Assembly: GCA_028564705.1 (NCBI GenBank)
Contig: JAPXFQ010001502.1
Coordinates: 372,001 to 436,000, forward strand
Source: Apricaphanius iberus
Taxonomy: Eukaryota > Chordata > Actinopteri > Cyprinodontiformes > Aphaniidae
Reading direction: 5' to 3'
Length of the DNA stretch: 64,000 bases
In this document: one piece after another, positions 1 to 11,767 of the stretch
Layout of the letters: each line of letters starts with the position of its first letter
Numbering within the stretch: the first letter of the stretch is position 1
Program-made: the position numbers and the translations under genes
Notes under the pieces: generated by a model
Databases searched by the model: none
Told to the model about the DNA's origin: nothing
The model's input: the letters and a program-made list of their open reading frames with translations, nothing else

Positions 1-1968
1 GGATAATAATAACAATTTCTGCAGTGTTATGTGTTTGCTGGGTTTTGGCATCAGTGTTTGGATCAGTAAAGTATCCCTCTTGGATACTTTACTCTCTCCT
101 GCATTACTGGCAGCTTATGTTGCCAGTAATGCCAGTAAGGAATTTTTTCACTGTCTTGTTGTATTTTCACTTTCCTGCCTTTGGTTTCAATAATAAAACC
201 TTAACATTTACCTCTTGGAAATGTAGAGTTAATCTTATAATGGTTGGCATACTACCAACATGTTTAACATGATTTCAAAGTAAACATGATTTACTCTGTG
301 AAACAACGGGGCTAAATGTTTGTTTGTTTGTTTGTTTGTTCTTTTTTTTTTGGGGGGGGGGGTATGTGCTGCAAAAAATAATATCCTGTTGGTTATCACT
401 AAATACACAACAATTAAAGTCAACAATGGCAGAGAGTTATGCGTATTCAGTCATATTTAAGGGTTAAATATAGGATGAATCTGAGGTGGCTTTAGGTATG
501 AATACTTGTATTACTGTTAGGAGGAAGAAACTAATCTGTTATTTGTGGATAAAAGTCGTTACTACTGCTGAAATTGTTATAATAAAAAGAAAGTACGACC
601 TCTATCTACTCTAGGGTTTTAGCATATGAACTACCTGATGTTTAACAGGTTCTACAATTCTTTAATCTGATTCAGTTATTTAATTGTTTTGTAAATACAA
701 AAAAAAAGGTGGAAAACATCCTTTATACATTCTTAATTTTTGCACTGTCATTCCTAAGGCATCTATTTACCTTCATCCTTTTAAACCGATCAAAGCAACC
801 AAATCTCAGCTGCATCTGGTCTGTGTGCTTGCTCATGTTGTATCTGGATCACACCTGCTTCTTTTGTCTGATGTCTTTTTTCTTTCTTTCTGGGACATGT
901 GTCTTTGTGTGTCATTATCTTGGATAGAGGCTGAGGCCCCACCCTGATCAAGGGTTTGGGGGTGGATTGTGGGGTTGACAGCTGGGACCCGAGGCAGACA
1001 GAAAGGACACACCCTTCACTGGAAGCACTGATGCATTCATGACAAGGTGAACAAACAATGATGTTGCTCTGCACTACAGAAGTAAATAAGAACTGAGTGA
1101 AGAGTCGTTCAATACATCAAGATCAGGAACAAGAATTATTTTACTCTTTAAATTTAAGTGTAAATGAGAAGCAGATAAATCAAACTTCCTGGAATCTATA
1201 TTAGTTTTTTGTTTTGTTGTGAAGGGTAGCCAGTCACATCTTCCAGAGAAGTAGTTTCCCATAATAACAAGGAAAGAGTCTCATGGTTTGTTTGGTAAGC
1301 CTGATAAAGATTCTTAATTTTATTAATAACTTACCAACATTCTTGATTTAACTAAATATATTTCTTTAACCAAAAATATTTATCTCATATTTTAGATTCA
1401 TTATCTTTCCGTTAATAAAAAAAGACATTCTTTTTAGGATTTAAATTAAAATGGTTAGAATACATTTTTTTCTCTACCCCTATTTTGTTTCCTAACACTG
1501 ATATCCTTTTATTCCCTGAAAACAATATCTCATACATCTAGTTAACCATGCATCAGTTTATTTCTCCTGTCTATTAAGACATTTTTAAAAAGCAATTTCA
1601 TGCAAATAACACTAGAATATCTAGAAATTATTAAATATTCACAGATTTTGAAATACTTGTTTTGCTGTATTTTTATTTATTGTTTTGTATTTGGAACTGC
1701 TGTGTCAACCAGAGGTCCATCGAAAAAATATTTGGTATCGCAATGGGATTATTCCTGTTTAAAAGAGGGTTAAAGAAAAAAAACAATAAACTATTTATAT
1801 GATAGCAGATACAGTAACATTCATTGTGACTGAATTTCCTGGTGGGTCGAGTTGATTTACATGAAATATGACAGATCGCTACTGAAATTAAACTAAAGCC
1901 AACTCAGTGCTACCCCCTGCTGGTAGAAAAAGTTGATTGACTGGATAAGATGCATTACCAAAGACTAA
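1..1968. other. Intergenic DNA, no gene seen
   Basis: I see no exon with convincing protein similarity and splice sites here. The stretch is AT-rich. It holds a (TTTG)n run at about 318-340 followed by a T run and a G run at about 352-362. Short open frames here have no recognisable composition and I read them as chance. Confidence 0.6.
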
Positions 1969-2629
1969 AGGACTGATTTATCAAAGGCTTGCGCTTTTTA
2001 AAACCCATGCAAATCTGATAAGAGGCGGAAAAACATGCAGCAGGTGATTTACAGGGCAGGTGTAGAGAGCATTGCGCCTGTAAAACCCACAGCAAGATGT
2101 GTGCAATCCATGCAGTGTTTTTCCCCAGGCAAATATCCAATGTGGGAGTTTCTGTCAAAATATTTAGAGGAGAACATGCAAAAAAGTAGGTGTTCCACAC
2201 GCAGAGAGATTTATGACACATCAAACTGTTTGCACCAGTTTTTGTACCAATGTCTACTGCTTTTTGTTAAGAAATACCTTGTTCGTTACTAAAAATGAAA
2301 AGTATAATTCACAAACATTCTAGACTGATTAACTCTAACAGCAAAAGACTTAAGTGGCACTTCATTCCCCCCTCCCTTTTTGTGTTGTTGCCAAACATCA
2401 TTTATCCACTGTGTCTATTTCTCGTCTGTCTGGCTGTGGCACAGAAAAGGGTGGCACACACAGAAACGATTTGCAAAGTCCTCATTTGAATGCTGCTCTT
2501 TGCCCCCTTTATCATATGTGCACACAATCTTATTATATCTGCAAATCAGGAACACATCCTCGGTGCAAAAGTTTTGTGGCAGATGCAATTTTTCTCTCTT
2601 TATTTGTAATATTGATAAATCAGGCCCTG
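1969..2629. mobile_element. Non-autonomous DNA transposon (MITE), hAT-like
   Basis: The ends are inverted: the left end reads GGACTGATTTATC and the right end reads GATAAATCAGGCCC, its near reverse complement. The inside has no transposase. A short fragment of the same family, starting AGGGCCTGATTGTTTAAAGG, occurs near 14586. No clean target-site duplication is visible, so the superfamily call is tentative. Confidence 0.5.
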
Positions 2630-3229
2630 TTTGATAATTATAGAAACTTACTGTACCTTAATGTATTAGTTATCTTCGCACTATTTCTGTTATCATGATA
2701 GTTTTAAAAGATATTCCCAGTTTGGAAACAATTTGAAAATTATAACAGAAATGGCAATGAAGATGTTTAACAATGCGTCATGTTTTCTTTGTTTTTCTCA
2801 TTTATTTTCAAACACACAAACATAAATTGATCAATTGTACGATTTACAAACAAGATGTCAGAACATCTAAAGCTTTGCAGGTCACACTTGCCTAAGGTAA
2901 GGTCAGAGTTCATGGTTTTTATAATAATAAAGAGAAACTGGGCAAAAATTGCATCCATGTGGGAGTTCAGAGGTCAGAACAACAGCAGACCGAAGAATTC
3001 AAAAAAGGTTTGGTTGATTAATAAGTCAAAGCAGAGCTCTATAATGGTGTCAGTACAGACGGAAACAGGTGGTGGTGTGTTGATCTGATTTCTTATTTGA
3101 AAATCCTGAAAAAGACTACCCAGCCATCAGTTTTTCATCTTAAGTTCAAGCCCATTTGGATGGATGGAAAAGAACAAGAACAGATGAAATCTATGAGGGG
3201 AGGCAAAGCTCTTTTACTTTACTTTTCCT
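2630..3229 (-). other. Probable 3' UTR and downstream flank of NLR-1
   Basis: This lies just downstream of the NLR-1 stop codon on the minus strand. An AATAAA signal on the minus strand at 2801-2806 is a reasonable poly(A) site. Nothing else is recognised. Confidence 0.35.
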
Positions 3230-3762
3230 CTACTTCAGGTGATAAAGTAGCGCAGATGACTGGTTGTTCAGTTCAAATGTAGGATAAAGAGGTTCTTTAA
3301 AGGCCATTGTGTAAGTAGGAAGATGGATAAGACTGTCTGAGGAAACTCTGTAGAAAGACAGAGTACCAGCAGGCCAGTCAAGATAAACTCTCAACCGACT
3401 GGTGCGCCGTCCAAGGGAAGGCACGTCTACTCTGTCATTCTGGTGTAAAACATAGAAACCATCACTGGAGCAAACCAAACACCAAGAATCCTTATTGTGC
3501 CCCATCCTGAAATCAACTATCTTCTCTTTCTTCAGGGCCTCCTCATGTGTGACCCCAATGCCTAAGAATCCTGAGACCTCCACCTCCCAGTAATGGCGCC
3601 CTGTCAGGCTCTGATCACATAGCACCTGTTGGGGGTGATCAGAGGTTTCTTTGGGATAAAGATTAGATGGATCGTCCTCCATCCAGGTCACCTTTGTGTT
3701 TCCTTCAGACAGAACTAGGTTCTGGTGTGCTACATCAGACATGAAAGTGAGTTCACAGGCAT
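3230..3762 (-). CDS. NLR-1 last exon: B30.2 (PRY-SPRY) domain
   Basis: The exon starts after the acceptor TTTTTCTCCAG and runs to a stop at 3230-3232, about 177 residues. It begins with the typical PRY start (ACELTFMSDVAHQNLVLSEG) and contains WEVEVSG and GVYLDW-like SPRY core strands (RVYLDWPAGTLSFYRVS). It ends FELNNQSSALLYHLK. In fish NLRs this C-terminal domain is thought to bind ligand or a protein partner. It is full length compared with the NLR-2 copy (19027..19556) and open throughout. Confidence 0.85.
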
Positions 3763-6700
3763 CTGGAGAAAAAGATATATGTTTAAACACAAACATCTAA
3801 AGATATCCATTATAACAAAGAATATATTGATATTGATATGTGACATACATTTCTTGAAGCCAGCCTTCAACCTTTGAGCTCCACCATACTCAAGGCTGTA
3901 GAGGGAAAACGTCATCAAAGTGAAGTTTATCAACACTCAATTGAAGTTTTTAGTGAAGTGTTCATATACACTGTTTAATTACTTGAGCTTTTTGAGCTTG
4001 AATCGAGGATCACTCTGCAACTCAGAGAGTTGTTTGGTCCCAGAGTCTCCTGGATGGTTGTAGCTCAGGTCCAGCTCCATCAGGTGGGATGGGTTGGAGC
4101 GAAGTGCCAAGACCAGATACTCGCAGCCCTTCATGGTGACCAAACAACCAGACAACCTAAGAAAATAATGTTTGAAGATAAAAATATTATTAAAAGGAAT
4201 AGAAACAGATCTATTATGTTCCATTGCCATATCATGCTCTACGGAAGAGGTTATCCTTATTTTACGAAGTACAAAGTGGCTGAAAAGAAAACGAATAAGC
4301 ACCTAGATCGTTTAGTAGAAACATAGTCTGCCTACAGGTCTAAAAGGTCATGAGTATGCATCCTGGATGATAAAGATGGGAGTAACACTGACAGTAACAC
4401 ACTAACAATATAATGTAAGTTGAGCTCTTTGCAAATAAAATCCTTTTCATAATCATCATTGACCTCAGACCAGACCAAATTATTTCCAAGTCACACCAAA
4501 GCTTCTGGGTATCTAATTTGTTTCGTCGGTGGGTGATTGTGGGATTTCACACGTTACCTTAGTGTCTCCAGTTTGCAAGAGTTACTGGAGAATCCATCAC
4601 AAAGCAGCTGAATTCCTGAATCCTGCAGGTCGTTGTTGCTCAGGTCGAGATCCCTCAGAGCTGAGTGGGAAAACTTGAGGGCAAAGGCCAGAGGCTCCAT
4701 CCAATGCGTGGTAACTTTGCAATTTGCAAGCCTGATGAAAGGTGGATTCCAGTAAAAAAAAGTGTATTTATCATTAGTGCTTCGAAGAAAATAAATAAAT
4801 GCTAGACACACCAACAAATGAAGTGAGAGAGTGTCAAATCTGTGGTAAACTTAACAACTTATGCCTTTGAAAGATATTACTTCTGTTCATCTTATGTCTC
4901 GTCTCCACTGAGCGGTAAGGCATGGGTCATTGTGGTTCGGTACGCCATTATGTCTGTTTTATTCTAAAAGTGGCTCATACAATGGACCTGTACTGAACCA
5001 TTCCTGGGCTCTGTTCAGTTAAAAGCTTTATAGGTGATGCTACGGTACATTTAGGGCTAAGCTACTGGCGTCACACAACATGGTCTATTGATTGGAGGAA
5101 AGAAAAGCATCACTGCTTGCGACAAGCAGGAGACATACAAGTGTATCACATTTGTATCCCCACCTGCCTAGTGAGAGTGAAACTGGTAGCCTATGTGATC
5201 TCCTGAACACGCTGGAACATAAACATCCATGCCATACTGTACCCCTCAACAGAAATGAGGCAATTGTTTCCTGATGGTGGGTTAAGCCAAAGTTTTACTT
5301 ATTTCTTACACCAGTGCTAATATCTTAAACTATTTCTTGAGCTTACGTAAGCAAAAACAAGAGATGTTTTTTTCACTTTGAAGCACTTTTGTTTCTCCTC
5401 CCTCTGTAGTTCATTCTTCAAGCATATTGGCAAGTATTTATACCTTGACTTTAAGAAAACACATAATATAAACAGAAATTGTCCAAAGTAGTTGTTTTTT
5501 TTAATTGTAACCGTACTAAGCAGATGCACCTTATGTTTTAAAAGAGAGGCTGCAAGTTAAGAACAATCTCCATACCAGCATTTCTCAATCCTTGTCCCCA
5601 CTGTTCTACATGTTCTGGGTGCTTCTTAAGCCTAGTTTATGCTTCTCCGACCGCAAATTTGCACTCAGACGTATTGACGAAGACGTTTTCTGTTTATAGT
5701 GCTCCACTCTTCCACTCTACTCTGTTTTTTTCAGCGTTGCTCGACCAGGACAGCAGGGGGCGCTAAGTTTTCATGGTGTCTCTGCCTACTAAAACACAGC
5801 GCCGTTTCTGTTTTTTTCTAGGCTTGTGAATACATTTCTTCCTCACGGAGCAATGAACGACAGAAAGTAAGTTTTGGTTAAGCTGTAAAGCTTTTTACTA
5901 GAAGTGCGGCTCATTGAATCCTCTAGAAACACATGGAAACAAACACAGCAGCCTTTTTTGTTGTTTTCCTACACCTCCTTGTGTTTAAAATCGCCAAAGG
6001 TACATATTAGATAAATTATTGTTTCAATATAAAGCATATGGTGGCCAAACGCTGCATTAACTACTGAGAACAGCGACTATAGAGCTCCGTTCAGGTGAAG
6101 CGATCTCTGATTGTTGCTCAAACTGACCAATCAGATGCATACGCTCTCCGTCGACGGAGACGGATAGTTAAAAACTGAGCCTCTACTTCGTGCGTTTTTG
6201 CGTTGGTGACGGAGAGCCCTTGCATTGACGGATAATGGCGTTGCGTCAATCCATCTCCGTCAAAACACATAAACTAGGCTTTACACCACACTTTGAGGAA
6301 TGCTTTATCTACAGACTTCTGAAACAACTAATGGTAAGCTGAGGAATCAATGTATTAATTTGAATCAGTTGTAAAATATAAAGAACTGTGGGTCCTGAGT
6401 ACCAGTATTGAGAAACACTGCTCCATGTCCGACCAAAGAAGGGTTTAGTAGAGGGACATGTCAGGAATATCCTAGTCCAGTCCTAGAGGAAAACTATCCT
6501 CCAGCTTGTAGATGCATCCCTTTTACACAACACCTAAATTATGTGGAGAGTTAGATACCGGGCCTTTGAAGAGCCTAATGACTTTAAGATGATGGGTGAT
6601 GGAAATCAGCCATTTCATTGAGGTTTTTTAGAGAGGGGATGCATCTAAAGTTGTACGGTGCCTCTCAAGGACTGAACCCGGCAACTCCTGTAAACAATGT

Positions 6701-9700
6701 AAACAATAACACTGAAGGCTTTGGTAAACAAAATATGCTTACACAGCTTTCTTGCTGCTCGTCAGAGCTGGTATCAACCTCCTTCTGCCTTCATCCGATG
6801 TGTTGTAGTTCTTCAGATCTAGTAAATCTAGGTCGTTCTTGGAGACCTGCAGCATGTAGGCCAAAGCAGAGCAGTGCAAAGGAGCCAGTTCCATACTTGA
6901 ACAGTTGGACAGTTTGAGATATTCCTGAATCTCGTCTTTGACTTTGTGATCTCTCATTTCGATCATGGACTGGAAGATGTTGATGCAGCTGTCTGGGGAC
7001 AGGGTTTTTCTTCGAATACATCTCAAGTAAGTTAAGATTTTCTTGTCTGTGTCATCGGATTGGTCAAGGGGAGTCAACAGACCCTCAAGGAATCTCTGAT
7101 TCGGTTCAACCATCAGGCCAAGAAGGAATCGCAAGAAAAAATCTAAGTGTCCGTTCTTCTTCTCAAGCACTTTCTCAACTGTCTTCTTTAAAAGATCAAG
7201 TAAAGCAGGGTCTTTGTCCTCAATAGAGAGGAAATTCCCAAGCTCACTGGTTTTCTTGGTTTTTAAACATTCATAGACATGAAGAGCTGCAAAGAACTCT
7301 TGAAGGTTCAGATGCACAAAGTAGAAGACCTTTTTTTGGCAGAAGACTTCCTCTTCCTGGAGAACAGTGTTACATAAACCAGAATAGATGGATGCCTCTG
7401 CTATATCAATGCTACAGTCTTCTAGGTCTTCCTCATAGAAGATCAGTTTGTTTTCTTGAAGTTGAACAAATGCAAGCTTCCCAAGTTTTAGAAGAAATTC
7501 CCTCTGAGTCTTTAGGATGTTCTCTCTGTTTTTCTCAGGGTTTCTGTCATATTTTCTGCTTCTGCGTTTTGTCTGAGCAAAAAGAAAATGTGCCATTAGC
7601 TCTGTTAGAGTCTGGGGGATCTTTGTCTCCTCATTTCTGCCAAAGACTTCTTGGAATAAGACCGCAGAAATCCAACAGAAGATTGGAATCTGGCACATTA
7701 TGTCCAGATTCTGTGAGGACTGAATGTGTGAAGTTATTCTGTCAGCGAGATCCAAATCATCTCTAAATCTCCTCCTGAAATATTCCACCTTCTGAGCATC
7801 AGTGAACCCTCGGATCTCTGTCGCAATGTCGATGTACTCTGCAGGGATCTGATTGGCTGCTGCTGGACGGGAAGTTATCCAGATGTTTGCATCAGGAAGG
7901 AGGGTTCCTTTGATGAGGTTTACAACAAGATTACCTACTGATGTCACATCACCAGGAGAAGTCACTATAGTTGAATTCTCAAAATCCAGCTGGTGTCTAA
8001 TTTCATCTAAACCATCAAGGATCACTATGATCTTTGCTTTGTTGTAATTTTGGTAATCTTTGACAGCTCTGAGTGCTGGGTGAAAATCACTCAGCAGCTC
8101 ATGGAGACTTTTCTCTCTTTTAATCAGATTCAATTCTCTGAAAGCAAGACTGAAAACAAAATCAACCTCTTGGTTTGCTTCCTCTTCAGCCCAGTCAATG
8201 ATAAACTTCTGAACAGTAAAGGATTTTCCAATGCCAGCAACTCCCTTTGTAAGGACTGTTCTATTGGGTTTTTTATGGTCAGACACCAAATTAAAGAGAT
8301 CACTCAGGTTGACCGAACGGTCACACAATGGTTGTTGGTTTTTGAGATGTCTGAATTCGTGATCTTCTTTTGGTCCATCATTCTCTACAGCAGTCGTGAA
8401 CAGGGTTGTGTAAATGCTTCTGAGGGAACTATGATGATCGCCATTACCTTCAGATGTCAAAGTGAATTTACTTTTCATTGCTTTTTTTAAATTCTTCTTT
8501 GCTTCCAAACAGATGCTGTTTCCTGAAATCAAACAAAACACAACGCAAGACTTGTGAAAAAGAAATAAGGTCGCTAAAGCAGTAGTTCCTATATAGGAGG
8601 GGAGGGGACTTTTTTATTCATGCTTGAATGAGGAAAAAGCCTCCAACTAACTAGGTGCAGCAGTGCTAAAATGAGTCAACAGGCTGACTACTTAACCCAG
8701 TGGAGCAATTAGCCTTCACTTGTGCAGTGGTGTACAGAGCTGATTGAGGAAAGGAGATGGATACGTTTGTTACAGAGAAAAGAAACATGGCAGAGGAGAT
8801 TGAGGCGAATAAAACAAGTGATGGCAGGTAGTAGTAAAGGACCGGGGATTATGGTAAACGCCTATTTAGATGGGTTTTTGAATGGAGAATGCTATGCATT
8901 TACATTTTTTTCTGATAAACTAAAATATAAGCAATATTCAATTCAATTAAGTTTATTAATATGGTGCCATTTCACAAGTCATATTAAAGCACTTTGCAAG
9001 AAAAGTCATTTCAATTCAATCACACATGTTCTTTGATTTCTCCAGTGCTGATCAACGCTGGGAAAACCAAGGAGTTGGTGTTGGACTTCCGGAGACACAG
9101 ACCAACCACACTGACACCGGTCAACATGCAGGGAGTGGACACTGAGACAGTGGGCTGGACCGGAGTCACAACACTGATGACTGAAATCGCACTAATCAAC
9201 TGAATAACACCACTATATTCATAAAATGCACATTATTTTCCCCAGACAATAGATAATAAATTATTGGAAGTTTACAAGTTTACTTTTTAATACAATATAC
9301 AATGCACAATCTGTACTTTTCTAAATATTCTAATTATTTAAACATGTTTCAGTATCCTGCACTGCTTTCACGCTACAACCTGGGTTTAACCCTTTATCTG
9401 TACTTGACTTTAATAACTGTACAGTACTCTGTTTTTGTTACTATTGAGCATGATGTAAATATTTTTTCTTGTTTAAAAATTGAGTGTGTTCCTGTTCTGT
9501 GTCCTGTTCTGTTTGTATATGTGTTTTTTGATGATGTTACGACCAAATTTCCCCTTGTAGGACAATTAAAGGATTGTTCTATTCTATTCTATTCTGTTCT
9601 TTACATTCACTACTGGACCAGCTATAACATCCTGGTTTCAAATCCTGACCTGGGGTCTGTCTGCGTGGAGTATTTATATACTCCCTGTGCATGCATTAGT

Positions 9701-10330
9701 TCCCTCTGGGTACTCTGGCTTCCTCCCACAGTACAAAAACAAAGATTGTAAGGTTAAACTCAGTTTTGTTGTTAGGTAAAGACGTGTTTTTTTATTTACA
9801 TTTTTTGTGAAAAAAAAAAAAAAGAAAGACACAAAACACTAAAAGAATTAATTAATTCTATCATTTTAAAGGTATCAAATAAATAATTAAAATTAACACG
9901 TTTTCTAGCTCCAGTCAGCAGCTCTCTCTTCCTTTAGCTGACGCAGTAGCTTATGATGGATTTTATTTTATGGCAGACTTGAATGATAAAGTGAACTTGA
10001 TGATGTGTGATAAGTAGGATCAACTGGAGTATTTGCATGATGAGACTGAATCAAGTGAGGTAAGGTACCACTTGTGTTGTAAATTGATGCTTTACAAATA
10101 CACTGAATTGAAATGTATAAACCTCTGTGTCCTTACCTGTGTCTTTGAGTGTGGCTTTCAGAAATTTCTCTCTACAATCTGGGCATGAGGAGTCAGTCAG
10201 TAAATCCAGCTGGTCCATGCCCAAAGTCACACACCGCTTACATGATCGATGTCCACAGATGAAGGGAACTAAGTCCCTTTGAACCTCTTTACATATTGAA
10301 CAGCTGGTCTGCTCCTCAACGACTATCTGA
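3230..10330 (-). CDS. NLR-1: fish NLRC3-like receptor (RING-like, FISNA-NACHT, LRR, B30.2)
   Basis: Gene-level entry, minus strand. The supported exons are 10137..10330 (RING-like), 6743..8522 (FISNA-NACHT), 4558..4731 and 3983..4156 (LRR, 174 bp each), 3849..3895 (47-bp linker) and 3230..3762 (PRY-SPRY with stop). Splice sites are canonical GT/AG and the phases agree: the RING exon ends in a single G that is completed by GA at the start of the FISNA exon. This layout is the fish-expanded NLR-C family, whose members are thought to be cytosolic immune sensors. The NACHT exon has an intact Walker A and Walker B. No exon with a start codon was found, and the N-terminal repeat exon at 10.8 kb is broken. 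The gene may therefore start elsewhere or be impaired. Only two LRR exons are seen, so the LRR region is short. Confidence 0.75.
3849..3895 (-). CDS. NLR-1 47-bp linker exon between LRR and B30.2
   Basis: The exon is flanked by acceptor CCCTCTACAG and donor GTATGT. It encodes LEYGGAQRLKAGFKK, which joins the PRY start ACELTF. The matching exon in NLR-2 is 19981..20027, also exactly 47 bp (FDHAGNHRMKPGFKK). The shared length and sequence pattern support it despite its size. Confidence 0.8.
3983..4156 (-). CDS. NLR-1 LRR exon (second)
   Basis: A 174-bp exon, the usual size of ribonuclease-inhibitor-type LRR exons (two repeats). The acceptor is TTTTCTTAG and the donor GTAATT. The core reads LSGCLVTMKGCEYLVLALRS and then LMELDLSYNHPGDSG, with the LxxLxLSxN pattern. 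Confidence 0.85.
4558..4731 (-). CDS. NLR-1 LRR exon (first)
   Basis: A 174-bp exon with acceptor TTTCATCAG and donor GTAACG. It continues the reading frame from the NACHT exon and encodes LANCKVTTHWMEPLAFALK followed by LRDLDLSNNDLQDSGIQLL, a ribonuclease-inhibitor-type repeat pair. Confidence 0.85.
4901..5255. mobile_element. Relic MITE with imperfect terminal inverted repeats
   Basis: The left end reads CTCCACTGAGCGGTAAGGCA and the right end, in reverse, CTGTTGAGGGGTACAGTATG. These resemble the ends of a hAT-like fish element whose TIR contains CCACTGAG-GGTA. It lies in the NLR-1 intron between the NACHT and first LRR exons. Confidence 0.4.
5629..6280. mobile_element. PIF/Harbinger-like MITE with TTA target duplication
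   Basis: The ends are perfect inverted repeats (AGCCTAGTTTATG and CATAAACTAGGCT). They are flanked by direct TTA at 5626-5628 and 6281-6283, the 3-bp TWA-type target site typical of PIF/Harbinger. Subterminal CCGTC-rich motifs also recur in inverted orientation. At 652 bp it is too short for a transposase, so it is non-autonomous. It sits in the NLR-1 intron. Confidence 0.75.
6284..6742. other. Intron, nothing recognised
   Basis: This is the part of the NLR-1 intron between the Harbinger-like MITE and the donor of the NACHT exon. I see no further repeat or exon. Confidence 0.5.
6743..8522 (-). CDS. NLR-1 FISNA-NACHT exon
   Basis: A 1780-bp exon, about 593 residues, open throughout, with acceptor GTTTGATTTCAG and donor GTAAGCAT. 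It starts with FISNA (KKAMKSKFTLTSEGNGD, then SLRSIYTTLF). Walker A is GVAGIGKS and Walker B is IIVILDGLDE. The winged-helix and helical part follows, with LTELMAHFLFAQTKRR and FVHLNLQEFFAALHVYE, and the end is YNTSDEGRRRLIPALTSSKK. NACHT domains bind ATP and drive oligomerisation of the receptor. The region from about 7583 to 8217 is nearly identical to NLR-2 while its flanks are clearly diverged. Confidence 0.92.
8937..9010 (-). mobile_element. L2-type LINE 3' tail relic, antisense
   Basis: It reads TTCAATTCAATTAAGTTTAT and then a degenerate form of the CGCCATTTCACAA...CAAGGCACTTT motif. This is the reverse complement of the tail of the full LINE at 31375. Only the last 70 bp or so remain. 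Confidence 0.6.
9030..9605 (+). mobile_element. 5'-truncated LINE relic ending in (TTCTA)n
   Basis: A short frame contains NAGKTKELVLDFRRHRPTTL, the C-terminal palm motif (KTKELVxDFRR) of fish LINE reverse transcriptases. The relic then runs into GGACAATTAAAGGATTGTTC and a (TTCTA)n tail at about 9575-9600, the usual 3' end of one fish LINE family. It lies in the NLR-1 intron on the opposite strand. Confidence 0.6.
10137..10330 (-). CDS. NLR-1 RING-like zinc-finger exon
   Basis: A 194-bp exon with acceptor TTTCTACAG and donor GTAAGGACA. It has one phase base, 64 codons, then one base. The cysteine/histidine pattern is CSIC, FICGHRSCKRC and CPDC, giving C-x2-C, C-x-H-x2-C-x2-C and C-x2-C, a RING or treble-clef type finger. 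Such exons occur at the N-terminal side of FISNA in fish NLRs. Possible roles are E3 ligase activity or a structural zinc fold; the sequence does not decide. A decayed relative lies at 14987..15139 and a shortened one at 23602..23678. Confidence 0.8.
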
Positions 10331-10810
10331 CTGTAGAAAGAGCAAATGATAGACAGTAATTTCAGGAGGAATAAAACATCACAACACAAATCTGTAACAT
10401 TAGAATAATTACAGTTTGGTTCAAACTAGATTTTCTTTTTTCTTCATCAATGCCTAATGCACTGATTCTGTCAAACTGGAAGTGATGGACAGTGCAGAAA
10501 GATGAGCAGCACATCCTAATTAGACAGCTCTGATCACTGCGATGTGAGACAGCATGACTTTCTGCTAAATGCAGTAGCTGCAGGTCATCTTGCCCTGTCC
10601 CCTAGTTTGGATGTATTGACAATACAATGTAACAAACACAGTACTGAGTTTCCCGTGTTTCTGTTGTTTTTCATGTTTGTTGAATCTTTGTTTTTGTCAT
10701 CACACATTCAAGCTGCTTTATAATTTTCTTGCTGTGCCGGCAAATACAAGAGCCCTTCTAAGCACATCCAGATTATTCTTAAATCATTTATAATACAATT
10801 TGCACAAACC

Positions 10811-10907
10811 GTTTATATATGTCTTCACTGAAGTTAAGTGGCAGACCCATAGATCAATCACTCTTGACAGACACACCGCTGGGACCTCTGGACTCGTCTC
10901 CATTCTT
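10811..10907 (-). pseudogene. N-terminal NLR repeat exon with in-frame stop
   Basis: After the acceptor TTTAGTTTGCAG the minus strand reads KNGDESRGPSGVSVKSD, a stop, then SMGLPLNFSED. This matches the fish NLR N-terminal repeat (PSxVSMKSDxSM..P.NFS). The stop (TGA, 10854-10856) stands where many members have Trp, so one TGG to TGA change would explain it. No GT donor is seen at the expected end. It lies about 0.5 kb upstream of the RING exon of NLR-1. The homologous exon of NLR-2 is 24371..24467. Confidence 0.65.
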
Positions 10908-10913
10908 CTGCAA

Positions 10914-11767
10914 ACTAAAAGGAGAAAATGTTTTCTCAATAAACATTTCATGTTTCAGCACTTCAGAAATACATTTATGAAAAAAGTGCCTACCAGATTA
11001 ATCCAGCTTTGCTCTACAAAAAAAACATCTGTGTACTGTGTCCAAAGTGTGTAGTTGACTTTATCAATGGCATCAATGAAATTATGCTTTCATATTTAAT
11101 CTACACTAATTTTAAGACACACTGACGTCCAACAAAACTGGCTTTACCAAGTAGAGATATTATTTGTTTCCATTTTTAATTCTCAGAGTTATTACAACAG
11201 ACGTATTTACCTACTCCTGTTATGGTTATAATTATCTGGCTGCGTGCTCTGATGAACCTTCAGTTGACATGGGTTTGGTTACAAATTTTCTTCTTTTATT
11301 CTGGTCAGACATTTGTAGCGCTGCAGAACAACGGATATATATATATACTTTTTTTTTTATTTATGTAACCACAGGGATTACGCATAGGTTCAAGAAAAAG
11401 CTTAAATATTTAAAGACAATAGTCTCTAGCTGCTGTTGTATATTAGTATAACTTGTTGAACATTTTACAACATGCATCTCCTTTATTTTGTTAGTGAAAT
11501 TTTGATAATGGTTATAATAACATGAACAATCTAGTTTTTGCTTTTCATATGTAAAGTTAATGCTTTGTTCATTTGCTGTACAACCACCTTTACCTGATTG
11601 CAAAATATAAACGGTCCGTTAACCCATCTGCTTCCTCTGTGAAACATTTCCTTCCTTATTATGATAACCTTGTAAAAAAAGCATAACTAACTAACTACCC
11701 CTCCTGTGCCTCGGCTCTGTCACCAAAAGAAATAAATATCTTTGAAACAACATTTCTTCCGCATTTC
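10914..11767. other. No gene seen
   Basis: AT-rich DNA upstream of NLR-1. There is a short (AT)n at about 11336-11348. No exon or transposon end is recognised until the rDNA-bearing LINE copy begins at 11768. Confidence 0.5.

Larger units (their letters stand above)
8523..10136. other. NLR-1 intron between RING and NACHT exons
   Basis: Apart from the LINE pieces listed separately (8937-9010 and 9030-9605), I see only AT-rich intron with an A run near 9811-9825. Confidence 0.5.

Noticed and set aside
7392..8490. Several plus-strand frames opposite the NLR-1 NACHT exon
   Set aside because: They are shadows of the NACHT coding sequence, and the same shadows recur opposite NLR-2.
10051..10389. 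112-codon frame as a stand-alone RING protein
   Set aside because: The zinc-finger part is a 194-bp exon with acceptor and donor; the extra residues on both sides are intron.
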